A stretch of DNA of 64,000 bases from contig JBLWXV010000001.1 of the NCBI GenBank assembly GCA_048267245.1, forward strand, positions 2,341,111 through 2,405,110, written 5' to 3'. The translations under genes and the position numbers were made by a program. Each line of letters opens with the position of its first letter. The stretch's first letter is position 1. This DNA comes from JBLWXV01 sp048267245 (GTDB taxonomy: Bacteria; Bdellovibrionota; Bacteriovoracia; Bacteriovoracales; Bacteriovoracaceae). The notes beneath the pieces are model-generated. The model saw nothing but the letters and a program-made list of their open reading frames with translations. It searched no databases and was not told where the DNA came from. Positions 43,289 through 50,537 of the stretch are shown here, piece by piece.

Positions 43289-43813
43289 CTACAACCTTTC
43301 TCTTATAAAGTATGCAATGATAAGAATTACGAGCACGAAAACCCAATTCAAAACATAGCGATAAAAAAGATCCTTATAACTTCTTCGATCATGAAACATG
43401 GAGTCAGACTGCAAGCGGAGTGATTCCTCTAGAAATTTATTTACATACAAGTGATTTGAATATGCTCTAAGTGATAAGAATAAAAATGACAAACCAAATA
43501 AAAAGAGACTAATGAAAATATCAAAGTTCACTATCATGGCCATTAAAAAGCATGGCGCTAAAACCAAGACTGTAGGTAAAAAATATGAAATTCTTAACTC
43601 CAACCCACCCCCATTACTCGAACGAAAAGGGACAATAACTACTTCATGCCGAATCGTCGTCGAAGAAAGGAATGAAAAATAAACTCGAATAACCTTCCCT
43701 GTACCATTTTGTAATTGTCCTCCATTCGCAACTAAACACTCGACAAACGCTTTTGAAAAATTCTCAGTACTGCAATCTTCAGGTAAATCAATTCTTCTAA
43801 CATACTTAAGCAC
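43289..43813 (-). CDS. Two-helix membrane hypothetical protein (island gene 3)
   Basis: 174 residues. Soluble N-terminal part (about 1-75), two close hydrophobic helices (about 77-112) forming a hairpin, a charged loop and a third C-terminal helix (about 150-170). No family. Same strand as the 303-residue gene upstream, with an 78-base gap. The gap between its stop and repeat B (42997-43288) has no supported gene; a short open frame there overlaps its tail and lacks features. Confidence 0.62.
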   Translation of the reverse strand: MLKYVRRIDLPEDCSTENFSKAFVECLVANGGQLQNGTGKVIRVYFSFLSSTTIRHEVVIVPFRSSNGGGLELRISYFLPTVLVLAPCFLMAMIVNFDIFISLFLFGLSFLFLSLRAYSNHLYVNKFLEESLRLQSDSMFHDRRSYKDLFYRYVLNWVFVLVILIIAYFIRERL

Positions 43814-43891
43814 AATAGCTCCTAAAGATTACACTTTGCAAAAAAACTTGACTTTGAATTCTTCTTTGAAAGCAGTTGGTCTAACTTCCTT

Positions 43892-44803
43892 TCAGTCAAA
43901 AACAAGTGGCTTGAGCTTTCCGCAACATAGTATTTTTTTAATTTCTAGAATAATAGAAAAAGTAAAATACCCACTTAATGTAAAAAGAAACATCCCAAAA
44001 ACAAGCCAACCGAAATAAAAAACTTCTAAAAAGGAATCGTATGTAATTATAGCTCCAACTAGAGCTCCTCCACTCGAAAAAAAGAGAAATAATACTAAAA
44101 AACTAATTCCTATAGTATTCATTAATAATGAATTTTGTTCTGAGAAATGATAGCAATTTTCGCACCTAAGAGGATTCTTAACATTCTTAAAGGGAGAGCA
44201 TGGATTTAGTTTTTCTAAATTCTTGAAAATTCCTTCTTCAAGGCAAATAGGGCACTGGTATATACCTTCAAAACATAATTCCCGCTCTCCCCCATCAGCC
44301 CGCTTGACGAAAGAACTAACAACAAGAGAGCTAACAGGCTCTCCATCGTGATCATGACTACTATTTCCATTCATGAAATCATCATACTCATCAAGCATTA
44401 GCTCAGAAGCGAAAACGTAGACTTCATCTTTAGATACGATTGATTCAATCCGTATCAAATTTCTTCCGGTAAAAGATTCAGAAGCTTCCGATTTTATGGT
44501 ATAAGGATGATCAGATATAGCACAGAGCACACTATATTTCTTATCTTTAAGGGGTTCAATTGCTTTATCAACCCTCTTAAAGTTGGACTTAAAAATTTGA
44601 ATTCGATTTTTTATCCTATTTTCATTCTCATTTCTAAAAAATGAAATCAGACCAAATTCAATCAAAGTCAATGCAAACATAAATGGACCGAATGCTCTCA
44701 ATGTAAACCCATTTGCAAGCAAAAAATATACAATCCATCCAACCAGGCAAAGACCAGATCCAAAAAGAAGAAAGCCAATTATTTTATAGGATATTATCTT
44801 CAA
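43892..44803 (-). CDS. Membrane protein with zinc-ribbon-like cysteines (island gene 4)
   Basis: 303 residues. Two N-terminal helices (about 8-52), a cytoplasmic domain of about 165 residues containing CPICLEEG and RCENCYHF, a CxxC...CxxC arrangement suggestive of a zinc ribbon, then two C-terminal helices (about 225-285). The zinc pattern suggests nucleic-acid or protein contact at the membrane. No family assigned. It starts about 160 bases downstream of repeat copy C, in the same orientation. Confidence 0.65.
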   Translation of the reverse strand: MKIISYKIIGFLLFGSGLCLVGWIVYFLLANGFTLRAFGPFMFALTLIEFGLISFFRNENENRIKNRIQIFKSNFKRVDKAIEPLKDKKYSVLCAISDHPYTIKSEASESFTGRNLIRIESIVSKDEVYVFASELMLDEYDDFMNGNSSHDHDGEPVSSLVVSSFVKRADGGERELCFEGIYQCPICLEEGIFKNLEKLNPCSPFKNVKNPLRCENCYHFSEQNSLLMNTIGISFLVLFLFFSSGGALVGAIITYDSFLEVFYFGWLVFGMFLFTLSGYFTFSIILEIKKILCCGKLKPLVFD

Positions 44804-44964
44804 TAATTTCTACTTAATATTAAACTTGTGCTTCCAATTTTTAGAGAGCCACATGGCGTTTCTCATGTTAATCCACATAGGTTATCAATAAATAACTATA
44901 TAAATAATAAGATAATTACCGATTAAATTTAAGTTAATTATTTAATAATGAACTATTTACGCTC

Positions 44965-45024
44965 AGAGTCCCAAAAGTCATCTGGCACCAGCGGGGGGAA
45001 ATAAAAAAGGGGCCCCCTGCAAAG
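44965..45024 (-). repeat. Direct repeat copy C (60 bp)
   Basis: 56 of 56 bases identical to copy B apart from four additional G (GCGGGGGG instead of GCGG). The insertion breaks the reading frame kept in A and B. Its A-run and GGGGCC arm form the left half of a terminator, which A and B do not complete. Confidence 0.85.
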
Positions 45025-45036
45025 GCCCCTTCTTTT
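45003..45036. terminator. Strong bidirectional intrinsic terminator
   Basis: AAGGGGCC/GGCCCCTT stem with a nine-base loop. T-run CTTTT on the plus strand and TTTTTT on the minus strand. Its left arm lies inside repeat copy C. On the minus strand it would insulate the island from transcription entering from the right. Confidence 0.75.
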
Positions 45037-45211
45037 CGGCATCCTGCCTACTACGTGATCAACATCCTGTCGTTCACAATTTCATTATAGACGATTCTGT
45101 GAGAGAAAAAAGCACAAAATATTATAGGTAAGTTTTTCCTTTGAAATGCGAGATAGGGGCCGCGTGATTTAATGAGAGAGTGTCATTTTGATCTAGTATG
45201 GGGAGCGGACT

Positions 45212-45616
45212 ATGGCGTTCTGGAGCACTCTTAAAGGCCTGATTACAAAGCAAAATAAAGGGAAAATCCACAGCTTTACTTACTTTATACCAGCGCCACC
45301 TAAGCGCCAGCGCGGCTACAGAGAAAAGCAATTTGATAAGGTATTCTTTGAGTTTGTAAATCGCGGTTTTGAGATTGTCTCAGTTCACACCCAAGCACTC
45401 TCCGGTCACGATCAACCTGGAATGTGGGTGCTGATCACTGTGCAAGAGGGCCCAGACTTTAAAGGTTTTGGTGCAGAAGAGTTCGATTGGTCTTTTCAGG
45501 CCGGTGACGGTGCCGCTATACTTGAAGGCGATTTAGAAGTACAAGCCCCTGACTTAAAGACAACCGAGGACGAGAGTGTTGATGGCCTCTATTTTATTAA
45601 GAACAATAAAACTTAA
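45212..45616 (+). CDS. Hypothetical cytoplasmic protein
   Basis: 134 residues, ATG with GGGAG six bases upstream. Short alpha/beta protein: basic start (STLKGLITKQNKGK), YFIPAPPKRQRGYREKQFDK, then WVLITVQEGPDFKGFG and an acidic tail. It overlaps the downstream lipoprotein gene by about 35 bases, implying coupled expression. Family not recognised. It is the first gene after the island's right boundary. Confidence 0.65.
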   Translation: MAFWSTLKGLITKQNKGKIHSFTYFIPAPPKRQRGYREKQFDKVFFEFVNRGFEIVSVHTQALSGHDQPGMWVLITVQEGPDFKGFGAEEFDWSFQAGDGAAILEGDLEVQAPDLKTTEDESVDGLYFIKNNKT

Positions 45617-46865
45617 AAGTGCCTGCGCACTCGCCCTTCTAGGTCTTCTCGCTAGCTGCCAAACAACCCTCAATCTCATGGAGACCGATTCAAAAGAGCA
45701 CTACCTAACGATTCAAGACGAATCCAATTACTGCTCAGAAGAGTCCCCTGTTGAATATAGTTCAGATCACGCCTACCTTGTGGACTTTGCCGAGCGCGAA
45801 CTCACGCCACTCTATCAAAAGGGCTCACTTAGTTTTGATGAGCTAGTCCAGGCCTATATTCTTGCCCACATGATGGCCGCGCCCGATCGCTACGCACTCT
45901 CGGCAAGATTTCAATATATTCTCTCTAGCTCGCTTAAAACTCAGAATCGCTACCAAGATATCTTTGCCAAGGACCCTCTTAAGTCCCATGCCTCACTTTT
46001 AACTGGAGTTCGAGACCTCTCTCCCAAGACTTTCTACCGCGTCTTAAGTCTTGTAGATCGCTTGATGCCAAAACGCATTCAAGTGGATGATCAGCTTGAA
46101 GAATTTCTCAATCGCCACAAAGAAGAATTGATCAAAATTAAGGGAGTGCGCGCACAGTTTTTTAAAGGTGAGCTTCCCATTCAAGAGGGTGAGAGTTTCG
46201 TGAGAGTGAGCGCCGATTCGCTTCTAGCGGCCTATAAGAAAATAGACTCGGGCACTAATTACTACCAAACAGACTATCTCTTTGAGGCCAAGGACTGGTC
46301 GTGTAGTTTTGACATCGGAATATACACCAATTCTATCTATCTCGTTCGCGGCGAGGAGAAACTTCAAAACGGACTCCTTGGCGTGCGCGCTCAAAAAGGT
46401 AAGTGGTTTCTCGCCTCTAGTGTTTTTAACCCAGCAAAGATCATGCGCCACCCACTCCTGGGCTCGGCCTGGAGTACAGCTGAGAAAACCCCGCCCGCTG
46501 CATTTTGCTATACCGAAAAAGAACAGCACACCATAGCGCTAGTGAGCACCAAGGACCGCGACCCCGGACAACATCTCTATCACCTCCTAGAGCTTGGCGG
46601 TGAAAAGCTCACCTCTCTGCCAGCGCTCAAGAACTATCTCGACTTCACTCGCTATCTCATTCTCTTTTCTCCCGAGCGCATTGTGCTTGAATCGCGAAGG
46701 GCCAGTAGTGGCCAAATTGAAAATTATCTCAAGCTTCCGGCCCCCATCTACCACGCGGAAAAGCTAGGAAAGATTTGGGCCTATGGAACATTTAATGAGG
46801 GAAATCCCCAACGGGGATTTGTCGTCGATGGCCGCGAAGAAGGGCATCTCTCATGCTCACCGTAA
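45582..46865 (+). CDS. Lipoprotein of unknown function
   Basis: 427 residues from ATG 45582 (in-frame GTG at 45576 and TTG at 45579 are alternatives). Signal segment with lipobox LLASC gives an outer- or inner-membrane lipoprotein. The mature protein has helical repeats in the first half (YILAHMMAAPDRYALS) and a beta-rich second half (KGKWFLASSVFNPAK). No family recognised. The 3' end overlaps the ferredoxin-like gene by 13 bases. Confidence 0.7.
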   Translation: MASILLRTIKLKSACALALLGLLASCQTTLNLMETDSKEHYLTIQDESNYCSEESPVEYSSDHAYLVDFAERELTPLYQKGSLSFDELVQAYILAHMMAAPDRYALSARFQYILSSSLKTQNRYQDIFAKDPLKSHASLLTGVRDLSPKTFYRVLSLVDRLMPKRIQVDDQLEEFLNRHKEELIKIKGVRAQFFKGELPIQEGESFVRVSADSLLAAYKKIDSGTNYYQTDYLFEAKDWSCSFDIGIYTNSIYLVRGEEKLQNGLLGVRAQKGKWFLASSVFNPAKIMRHPLLGSAWSTAEKTPPAAFCYTEKEQHTIALVSTKDRDPGQHLYHLLELGGEKLTSLPALKNYLDFTRYLILFSPERIVLESRRASSGQIENYLKLPAPIYHAEKLGKIWAYGTFNEGNPQRGFVVDGREEGHLSCSP

Positions 46866-47119
46866 AAGACTCCCACATTGCCATTCTGGGCCTTGCCTCT
46901 GGCAAGGTTTTTAAAGAGCTCGCCTACAGCGAGAGCGACCTTGGGCGCGATCTCATGGCCTATCTCAGAGCTCATGGCGTGCCGATTGCGAGCTCGTGCC
47001 TGGGCGAGGGATTTTGCCGCCGCTGCCTAGTCAATGAAGAGCTTCTCTCCTGCCAAATCTCACTGCGCGAATTTCTTGAGCGCGTGCCTGATCGCATATG
47101 TCGGGTAAGTTATCTCTAG
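46853..47119 (+). CDS. Compact 2Fe-2S ferredoxin-like protein
   Basis: 88 residues. Beta-grasp-like start (DSHIAILGLASGKVFKELA) and LRAHGVPIASSCLGEGFCRRC, a C-x6-C-x2-C arrangement near the C-x5-C-x2-C of adrenodoxin-type and C-x4-C-x2-C of plant-type ferredoxins. The fourth Cys follows in NEELLSCQIS after only nine residues; ordinary ferredoxins have about 30. A shortened cluster-binding loop is thus seen. Cluster binding is inferred from the four cysteines. Overlaps the upstream lipoprotein gene by 13 bases. Confidence 0.65.
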   Translation: MLTVKDSHIAILGLASGKVFKELAYSESDLGRDLMAYLRAHGVPIASSCLGEGFCRRCLVNEELLSCQISLREFLERVPDRICRVSYL

Positions 47120-47191
47120 GAGAATTTCTTATTCCCACTCGCCACAAATCCAACAAATTGCTAGAATATTACCAGATAACAAAGGATTTTT

Positions 47192-47788
47192 ATGAAATAT
47201 CTCTCGATCGACCTAGAGGCAACTGGGCTTGCTGAAAACGATTATATTATTGAATTTGGTATGGTGCCCTTTGATACGGAAACTCGCACTCTAGAGCACG
47301 CTCTGGCCCGCAATTACTTCGTTCACTGCCCTAGCTTTGACAAGCTCAGACCCCGTCTCGATCAATGGGTTGTCGACCACAATAAAGGACTCATCGACAA
47401 GGCCCACACCGAGGGGCTTAAGATGGGAGCTTTCAAAGGCGAGCTTGAAGCCTACCTAGAGAGTGAACCGGTCAGAAGATATTTTGCCAATGAAAAGAAA
47501 GAGAAGATCATTCTCTTTGGAAAGTCGATGAATGCCATTGACCTCCCCTTTATGACTCGAGATCTGGGCTGGGAGTGGATGAGAAAGCAATTTCATCACC
47601 GAGTGCTAGACCTCTCTTCAACTGCCAATACCCTTATAGATATGGGCATGCTCCCGCCGGCCTGCAGTTCGGGTTCAGGTCTTATGAATCACCTAGGAAT
47701 GGGAGAAGTCGCCCACACCGCTCTTGAGGACGCAAAGAACACTGCCCTCATGTATCTCAAGATCATTGAGAAGTACGGCACTATTTAA
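47192..47788 (+). CDS. DEDDh 3'-5' exonuclease (DnaQ-like)
   Basis: 198 residues. The DEDDh set is complete: Asp and Glu in SIDLEATGL, Asp in MNAIDLPFM, and His and Asp in HTALEDAKN. Fold and length (about 180-200) fit the RNase T/oligoribonuclease/DnaQ-epsilon group. The insert FANEKKEKIILFGKS and conserved LPPACSSGSG do not identify a subfamily. Likely acts on RNA or DNA ends in the cytoplasm. AAGGA site five bases from ATG; convergent with the M23 peptidase gene (8-base overlap). Confidence 0.85.
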   Translation: MKYLSIDLEATGLAENDYIIEFGMVPFDTETRTLEHALARNYFVHCPSFDKLRPRLDQWVVDHNKGLIDKAHTEGLKMGAFKGELEAYLESEPVRRYFANEKKEKIILFGKSMNAIDLPFMTRDLGWEWMRKQFHHRVLDLSSTANTLIDMGMLPPACSSGSGLMNHLGMGEVAHTALEDAKNTALMYLKIIEKYGTI

Positions 47789-48479
47789 AGGCGTAGAACG
47801 ACTTTGGGTTAATTGGCTTAGAGTCGTGACGTATTTCAAAGTGAAGGTGTGGCCCAGTGGAGCGACCAGTCTGACCAACCTTTGCAATCACTTGTCCGCG
47901 GTGAACGCGCTCGCCTTTAGAAGTGTAATTCTTTGAAGCGTGGGCGTAGACCGTAAAAAAGCCATCGCGGTGAGCAAGCACAGTGATATTGCCATAGCCA
48001 CCGATCTGACTTCCTGAATAGACCACTACTCCATCGGCCGCGGCCACAATTGAAGTGCCCTCGCGCGCAGAGATGTCAATTCCATCGTGATGCTTGCCCC
48101 AGCGCGAACCAAAGGGAGAGGAGACGCGCTTACTCGCAGGCACAGGCCAAGCAAATTCGCCCGAACTCATAATCGCCTCAGTTTCATTGCCATTGAGTGC
48201 GCCGTAATTAAAATTTTGTCCCATAAATCCGCGGCGCTGTGGAACAAAGACCCAGTCGCCACTAGCAGGAGCGCGGCTACCAAGATTTTTCTCATTGGCA
48301 GACTTAAGCGCCCAGGTAGGCGTTTCATATTTTTTGGCGAGGGACTCCCAGCTGTCACCAGACTTCCAACGCACGTATTGACCACTATGCATACTCGCGC
48401 ACGAATAGAGCAAACTTGTAAAAACAAGCAAACTCACTGCGCGAGAGATAAGTTTAGATACAAGATTCCAGGAGAGCAT
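47781..48479 (-). CDS. LysM + M23 (LytM) peptidoglycan endopeptidase, lipoprotein
   Basis: 232 residues from ATG 48479 (AGGAGG four bases upstream; a GTG at 48494 is in frame). The signal segment with SLLYSCAS gives lipid-modified Cys. LysM domain (about 36-84: RWKSGDSWESLAKKY...) followed by M23 peptidase with SPFGSRWGKHHDGIDI, GGYGNITVLAH and GPHLHFEI, so the zinc ligands His/Asp/His and catalytic His are in place. Homologous to NlpD/EnvC-type proteins, but with catalytic residues retained, so it is predicted to cleave peptide cross-links. It follows surE, as nlpD does in many genomes. Confidence 0.88.
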   Translation of the reverse strand: MLSWNLVSKLISRAVSLLVFTSLLYSCASMHSGQYVRWKSGDSWESLAKKYETPTWALKSANEKNLGSRAPASGDWVFVPQRRGFMGQNFNYGALNGNETEAIMSSGEFAWPVPASKRVSSPFGSRWGKHHDGIDISAREGTSIVAAADGVVVYSGSQIGGYGNITVLAHRDGFFTVYAHASKNYTSKGERVHRGQVIAKVGQTGRSTGPHLHFEIRHDSKPINPKSFYAFK

Positions 48480-48526
48480 CCATCCTCCTCTCACTAGTCT
48501 CTACTTACGAATGATTAGTTATATCC

Positions 48527-49291
48527 CTAAGTAAAGAATTGATGCCATGTCTCTGACTTATCGGGGGGATTACCTAAAAGATTAAGTAAAGACACGGAAA
48601 TATGGCCTTGATCTATACAGGCACAGTCTGAGAGCGTGAGCTCAGAATTAAAGCCCTGATAGAGTCCGCCAATCCAGTAGTAGTTGCGACCGCGGAAGTC
48701 TTCACGCTCTTCGATAGTCTCGCTGTAGTGGCGAAACCCAAGACTTGTATCCTTAGGCGGTCTGAGTTGGTTCATAGGAAGATCTGGAATATTGATATTG
48801 ATGAGATGATTTTCAGGTATGGCCGAGTAGATACCTCGGGCAACATAATCGGCGATCACATTGGCGGCATCTTCGTAGTAATCAACCGGAGGCGCGTGCT
48901 TGAGAAAGTCCACCACCAAGCTCACTGCAATGGAGCGCGCTCCCCTAAAAGTAGCTTCTCGGGCCGCGGCCACGGTGCCTGAGTAATAGACATCTTGACC
49001 AAGATTGGCGCCCCTATTAATTCCAGAGATCACAAGATCTGGCTTCTTATCTTTTAAGAGATGACCCATGCCAAGCAAAGCGCAGTCGGCGGGATAGCCG
49101 CTACAGCCGTAGACATTCTCTTCAATCTCAACCATACGAAGTGGATGATCCAGCGTAAGAGTATGGCCAGTAGTGCTTCGCTCTTGAAGCGGGGCCAGAA
49201 CATAAACTTCGTGTTCAGCTTTTAGTCTTTTATAGAGGGCCTGAATTCCGGGGGCATGAACGCCATCATCATTAGTGAGCAAAATGCGCAT
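48527..49291 (-). CDS. surE: 5'/3'-nucleotidase SurE
   Basis: 254 residues (family about 250). MRILLTNDDGVHAPGIQAL carries the metal-binding Asp pair, followed by PLQERSTTGHTLTL, SGINRGANLGQDVYYSGTVAAAREA and the family's late VDFLKHAPPVD region. Broad-specificity nucleoside monophosphatase, linked to stationary-phase survival. Next gene on the same strand is the LysM-M23 peptidase, echoing the surE-nlpD order of other Proteobacteria. Confidence 0.93.
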   Translation of the reverse strand: MRILLTNDDGVHAPGIQALYKRLKAEHEVYVLAPLQERSTTGHTLTLDHPLRMVEIEENVYGCSGYPADCALLGMGHLLKDKKPDLVISGINRGANLGQDVYYSGTVAAAREATFRGARSIAVSLVVDFLKHAPPVDYYEDAANVIADYVARGIYSAIPENHLININIPDLPMNQLRPPKDTSLGFRHYSETIEEREDFRGRNYYWIGGLYQGFNSELTLSDCACIDQGHISVSLLNLLGNPPDKSETWHQFFT

Positions 49292-49306
49292 GAATCATCC
49301 TTTAAA

Positions 49307-49966
49307 TTAAATGGAAGGCTGAGCGAGTTCTGGATGAAGCCTTGTGAGCTTAGAGAATTCGCTTTCAAAGAGTTCGCGGGAGAACTGCCGATAGCCACTC
49401 TCCACCTTGCCATCGAGATTGAGTACCACTTCGGTGGCGCTAAAGAGTTCCCACAGTGAAGGGGCAATATCGTCGCCAAAATTGAGGCGCAATCCCACTC
49501 GGCAATCGAGAGCTTGAATGTGCTTTAAGATTGGAACGATTGAATTACTCATCAGCTTGTGGTGGAGAAAGTTATAGTTAAAGATTACCGATTTTAAATT
49601 TTTGTGTTTGATCACTGAGCTATCGTCTAAGAGAAATTCATTGTCGCTATCAATTAAAATGGAAAAGAAGAAATCTCTCTTATTGATAAGTTCGAGATCT
49701 AAGTTTGAAGAAAAGAGGTAGATCACTTCCGAGCTGTGACTGTCGTCAATAAACTTCTCAACGAGCATGGAGTTCTCATTTTGAAAGTGCACTTGAAAAC
49801 GTGACGTGGCCCCGGCGCCCGCGATAATTTCATGGGCCTGATAGTGAGGAAGAAATTGAAAACTGCGCGGTCTTAGATCGAGCTCAAAGGAGCTGTATCC
49901 TATCGACTCAAGCCACTGCAGGTTGGCGGGTCCGTAAATTCCGGCAAGCGTGAACTTAGTCTTCAT
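49307..49966 (-). CDS. Degenerate TrpF-like (phosphoribosylanthranilate isomerase-like) protein
   Basis: 219 residues from ATG 49966, which overlaps the end of the glutamine amidotransferase gene by 11 bases. The N-terminus TKFTLAGIYGPANLQWLESI then LDLRPRSFQFLPHYQAHEII resembles TrpF (KICGIT..EDA...GAD..GF....SPR.....QA..I). The catalytic Cys expected in KxCG is absent (LAGI), so isomerase activity is unlikely. TIM-barrel-like repeats of strand and helix follow. Together with the glutaminase this suggests descent from an anthranilate/aminobenzoate context, now repurposed. The reading is based on pattern, not on a database search. Confidence 0.6.
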   Translation of the reverse strand: MKTKFTLAGIYGPANLQWLESIGYSSFELDLRPRSFQFLPHYQAHEIIAGAGATSRFQVHFQNENSMLVEKFIDDSHSSEVIYLFSSNLDLELINKRDFFFSILIDSDNEFLLDDSSVIKHKNLKSVIFNYNFLHHKLMSNSIVPILKHIQALDCRVGLRLNFGDDIAPSLWELFSATEVVLNLDGKVESGYRQFSRELFESEFSKLTRLHPELAQPSI

Positions 49967-50534
49967 TTTTCTTATTATACAAAAACTCACGCACTGGGCC
50001 AAAAAACATGCTCGGGTAATTCGTGCCTACAGATTCTGGATGAAATTGATAAGATATAAAGCGCTCACCCCGCGCGGCCAAAATCTCTTGATGTTCATTT
50101 GAGCACGTCGAAATCACTTCACTCTCACCGCGCGCAAAGAGCGAATTGTAAAATTGCACTTCGGTAGTGGGCCAATCAAAAATACTCACCTCAAGTGATT
50201 GACCATGAATCGGATGGGCCGCGCGACCAAGTGTAAAACCAGCTCTTTTGAGTAAGATCTGATGTCCCAAACATATGCCCACCGTGAAGATATTATCTCT
50301 GCCCTGGGCCAGCTCTAACCAAGAAGAGATACTGGGAATGTACTCATCTGGGTGGCCAGGACCTGGACCCAGCACCAACACCTGGGCCCCCTCTGAACTC
50401 AGCAACTCAGCACTCATCTGCTCAAAAGAAATCACTTTTAAATTGGGAGAAATCTCATAGAGATATTGAGCAATATTAAAAGTAAAACTATCTTCAAAGT
50501 CGACCAGAATGATGTCATAGAAATGAGTGTTCAT
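49956..50534 (-). CDS. Class I glutamine amidotransferase, PabA/TrpG-like
   Basis: 192 residues (TrpG/PabA about 190). VDFEDSFTFNIAQYL, oxyanion LGPGPGHPDEY, nucleophile Cys in GICLGHQIL and His-Glu in QFHPESVGT, so the Cys-His-Glu triad is complete. It hydrolyses glutamine and hands ammonia to a synthase partner (TrpE or PabB), neither of which is seen nearby. Overlap of 11 bases with the TrpF-like gene suggests a joint product or pathway. Acts in the cytoplasm. Confidence 0.85.
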   Translation of the reverse strand: MNTHFYDIILVDFEDSFTFNIAQYLYEISPNLKVISFEQMSAELLSSEGAQVLVLGPGPGHPDEYIPSISSWLELAQGRDNIFTVGICLGHQILLKRAGFTLGRAAHPIHGQSLEVSIFDWPTTEVQFYNSLFARGESEVISTCSNEHQEILAARGERFISYQFHPESVGTNYPSMFFGPVREFLYNKKNED

Positions 50535-50537
50535 GAC

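Larger units (their letters stand above)
44804..45211. other. Right edge of the AT-rich island
   Basis: 408 bases with no gene. Holds an AT-rich leader for the 303-residue gene, repeat copy C and the terminator built from it, then about 170 bases before the next plus-strand gene where base composition returns to that of the core genome. Confidence 0.5.

Noticed and set aside
43134..43346. 70-codon minus-strand frame near island gene 3
   Set aside because: Overlaps the 3' end of the 174-residue gene in another frame, no ribosome site, unusual Arg/Tyr-rich composition expected of a shadow frame.
39541..45024. Integron-type cassette array (repeats as attC sites)
   Set aside because: Genes share orientation and are separated by repeats, but no RYYYAAC/GTTRRRY core pair or long imperfect attC palindrome is visible in the repeats, and no tyrosine integrase gene is in the window.
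44965..45036. tRNA or rRNA-spacer-type feature around repeat copy C
   Set aside because: No cloverleaf, no T-loop consensus and no conserved CCA end; the secondary structure is a simple terminator hairpin.
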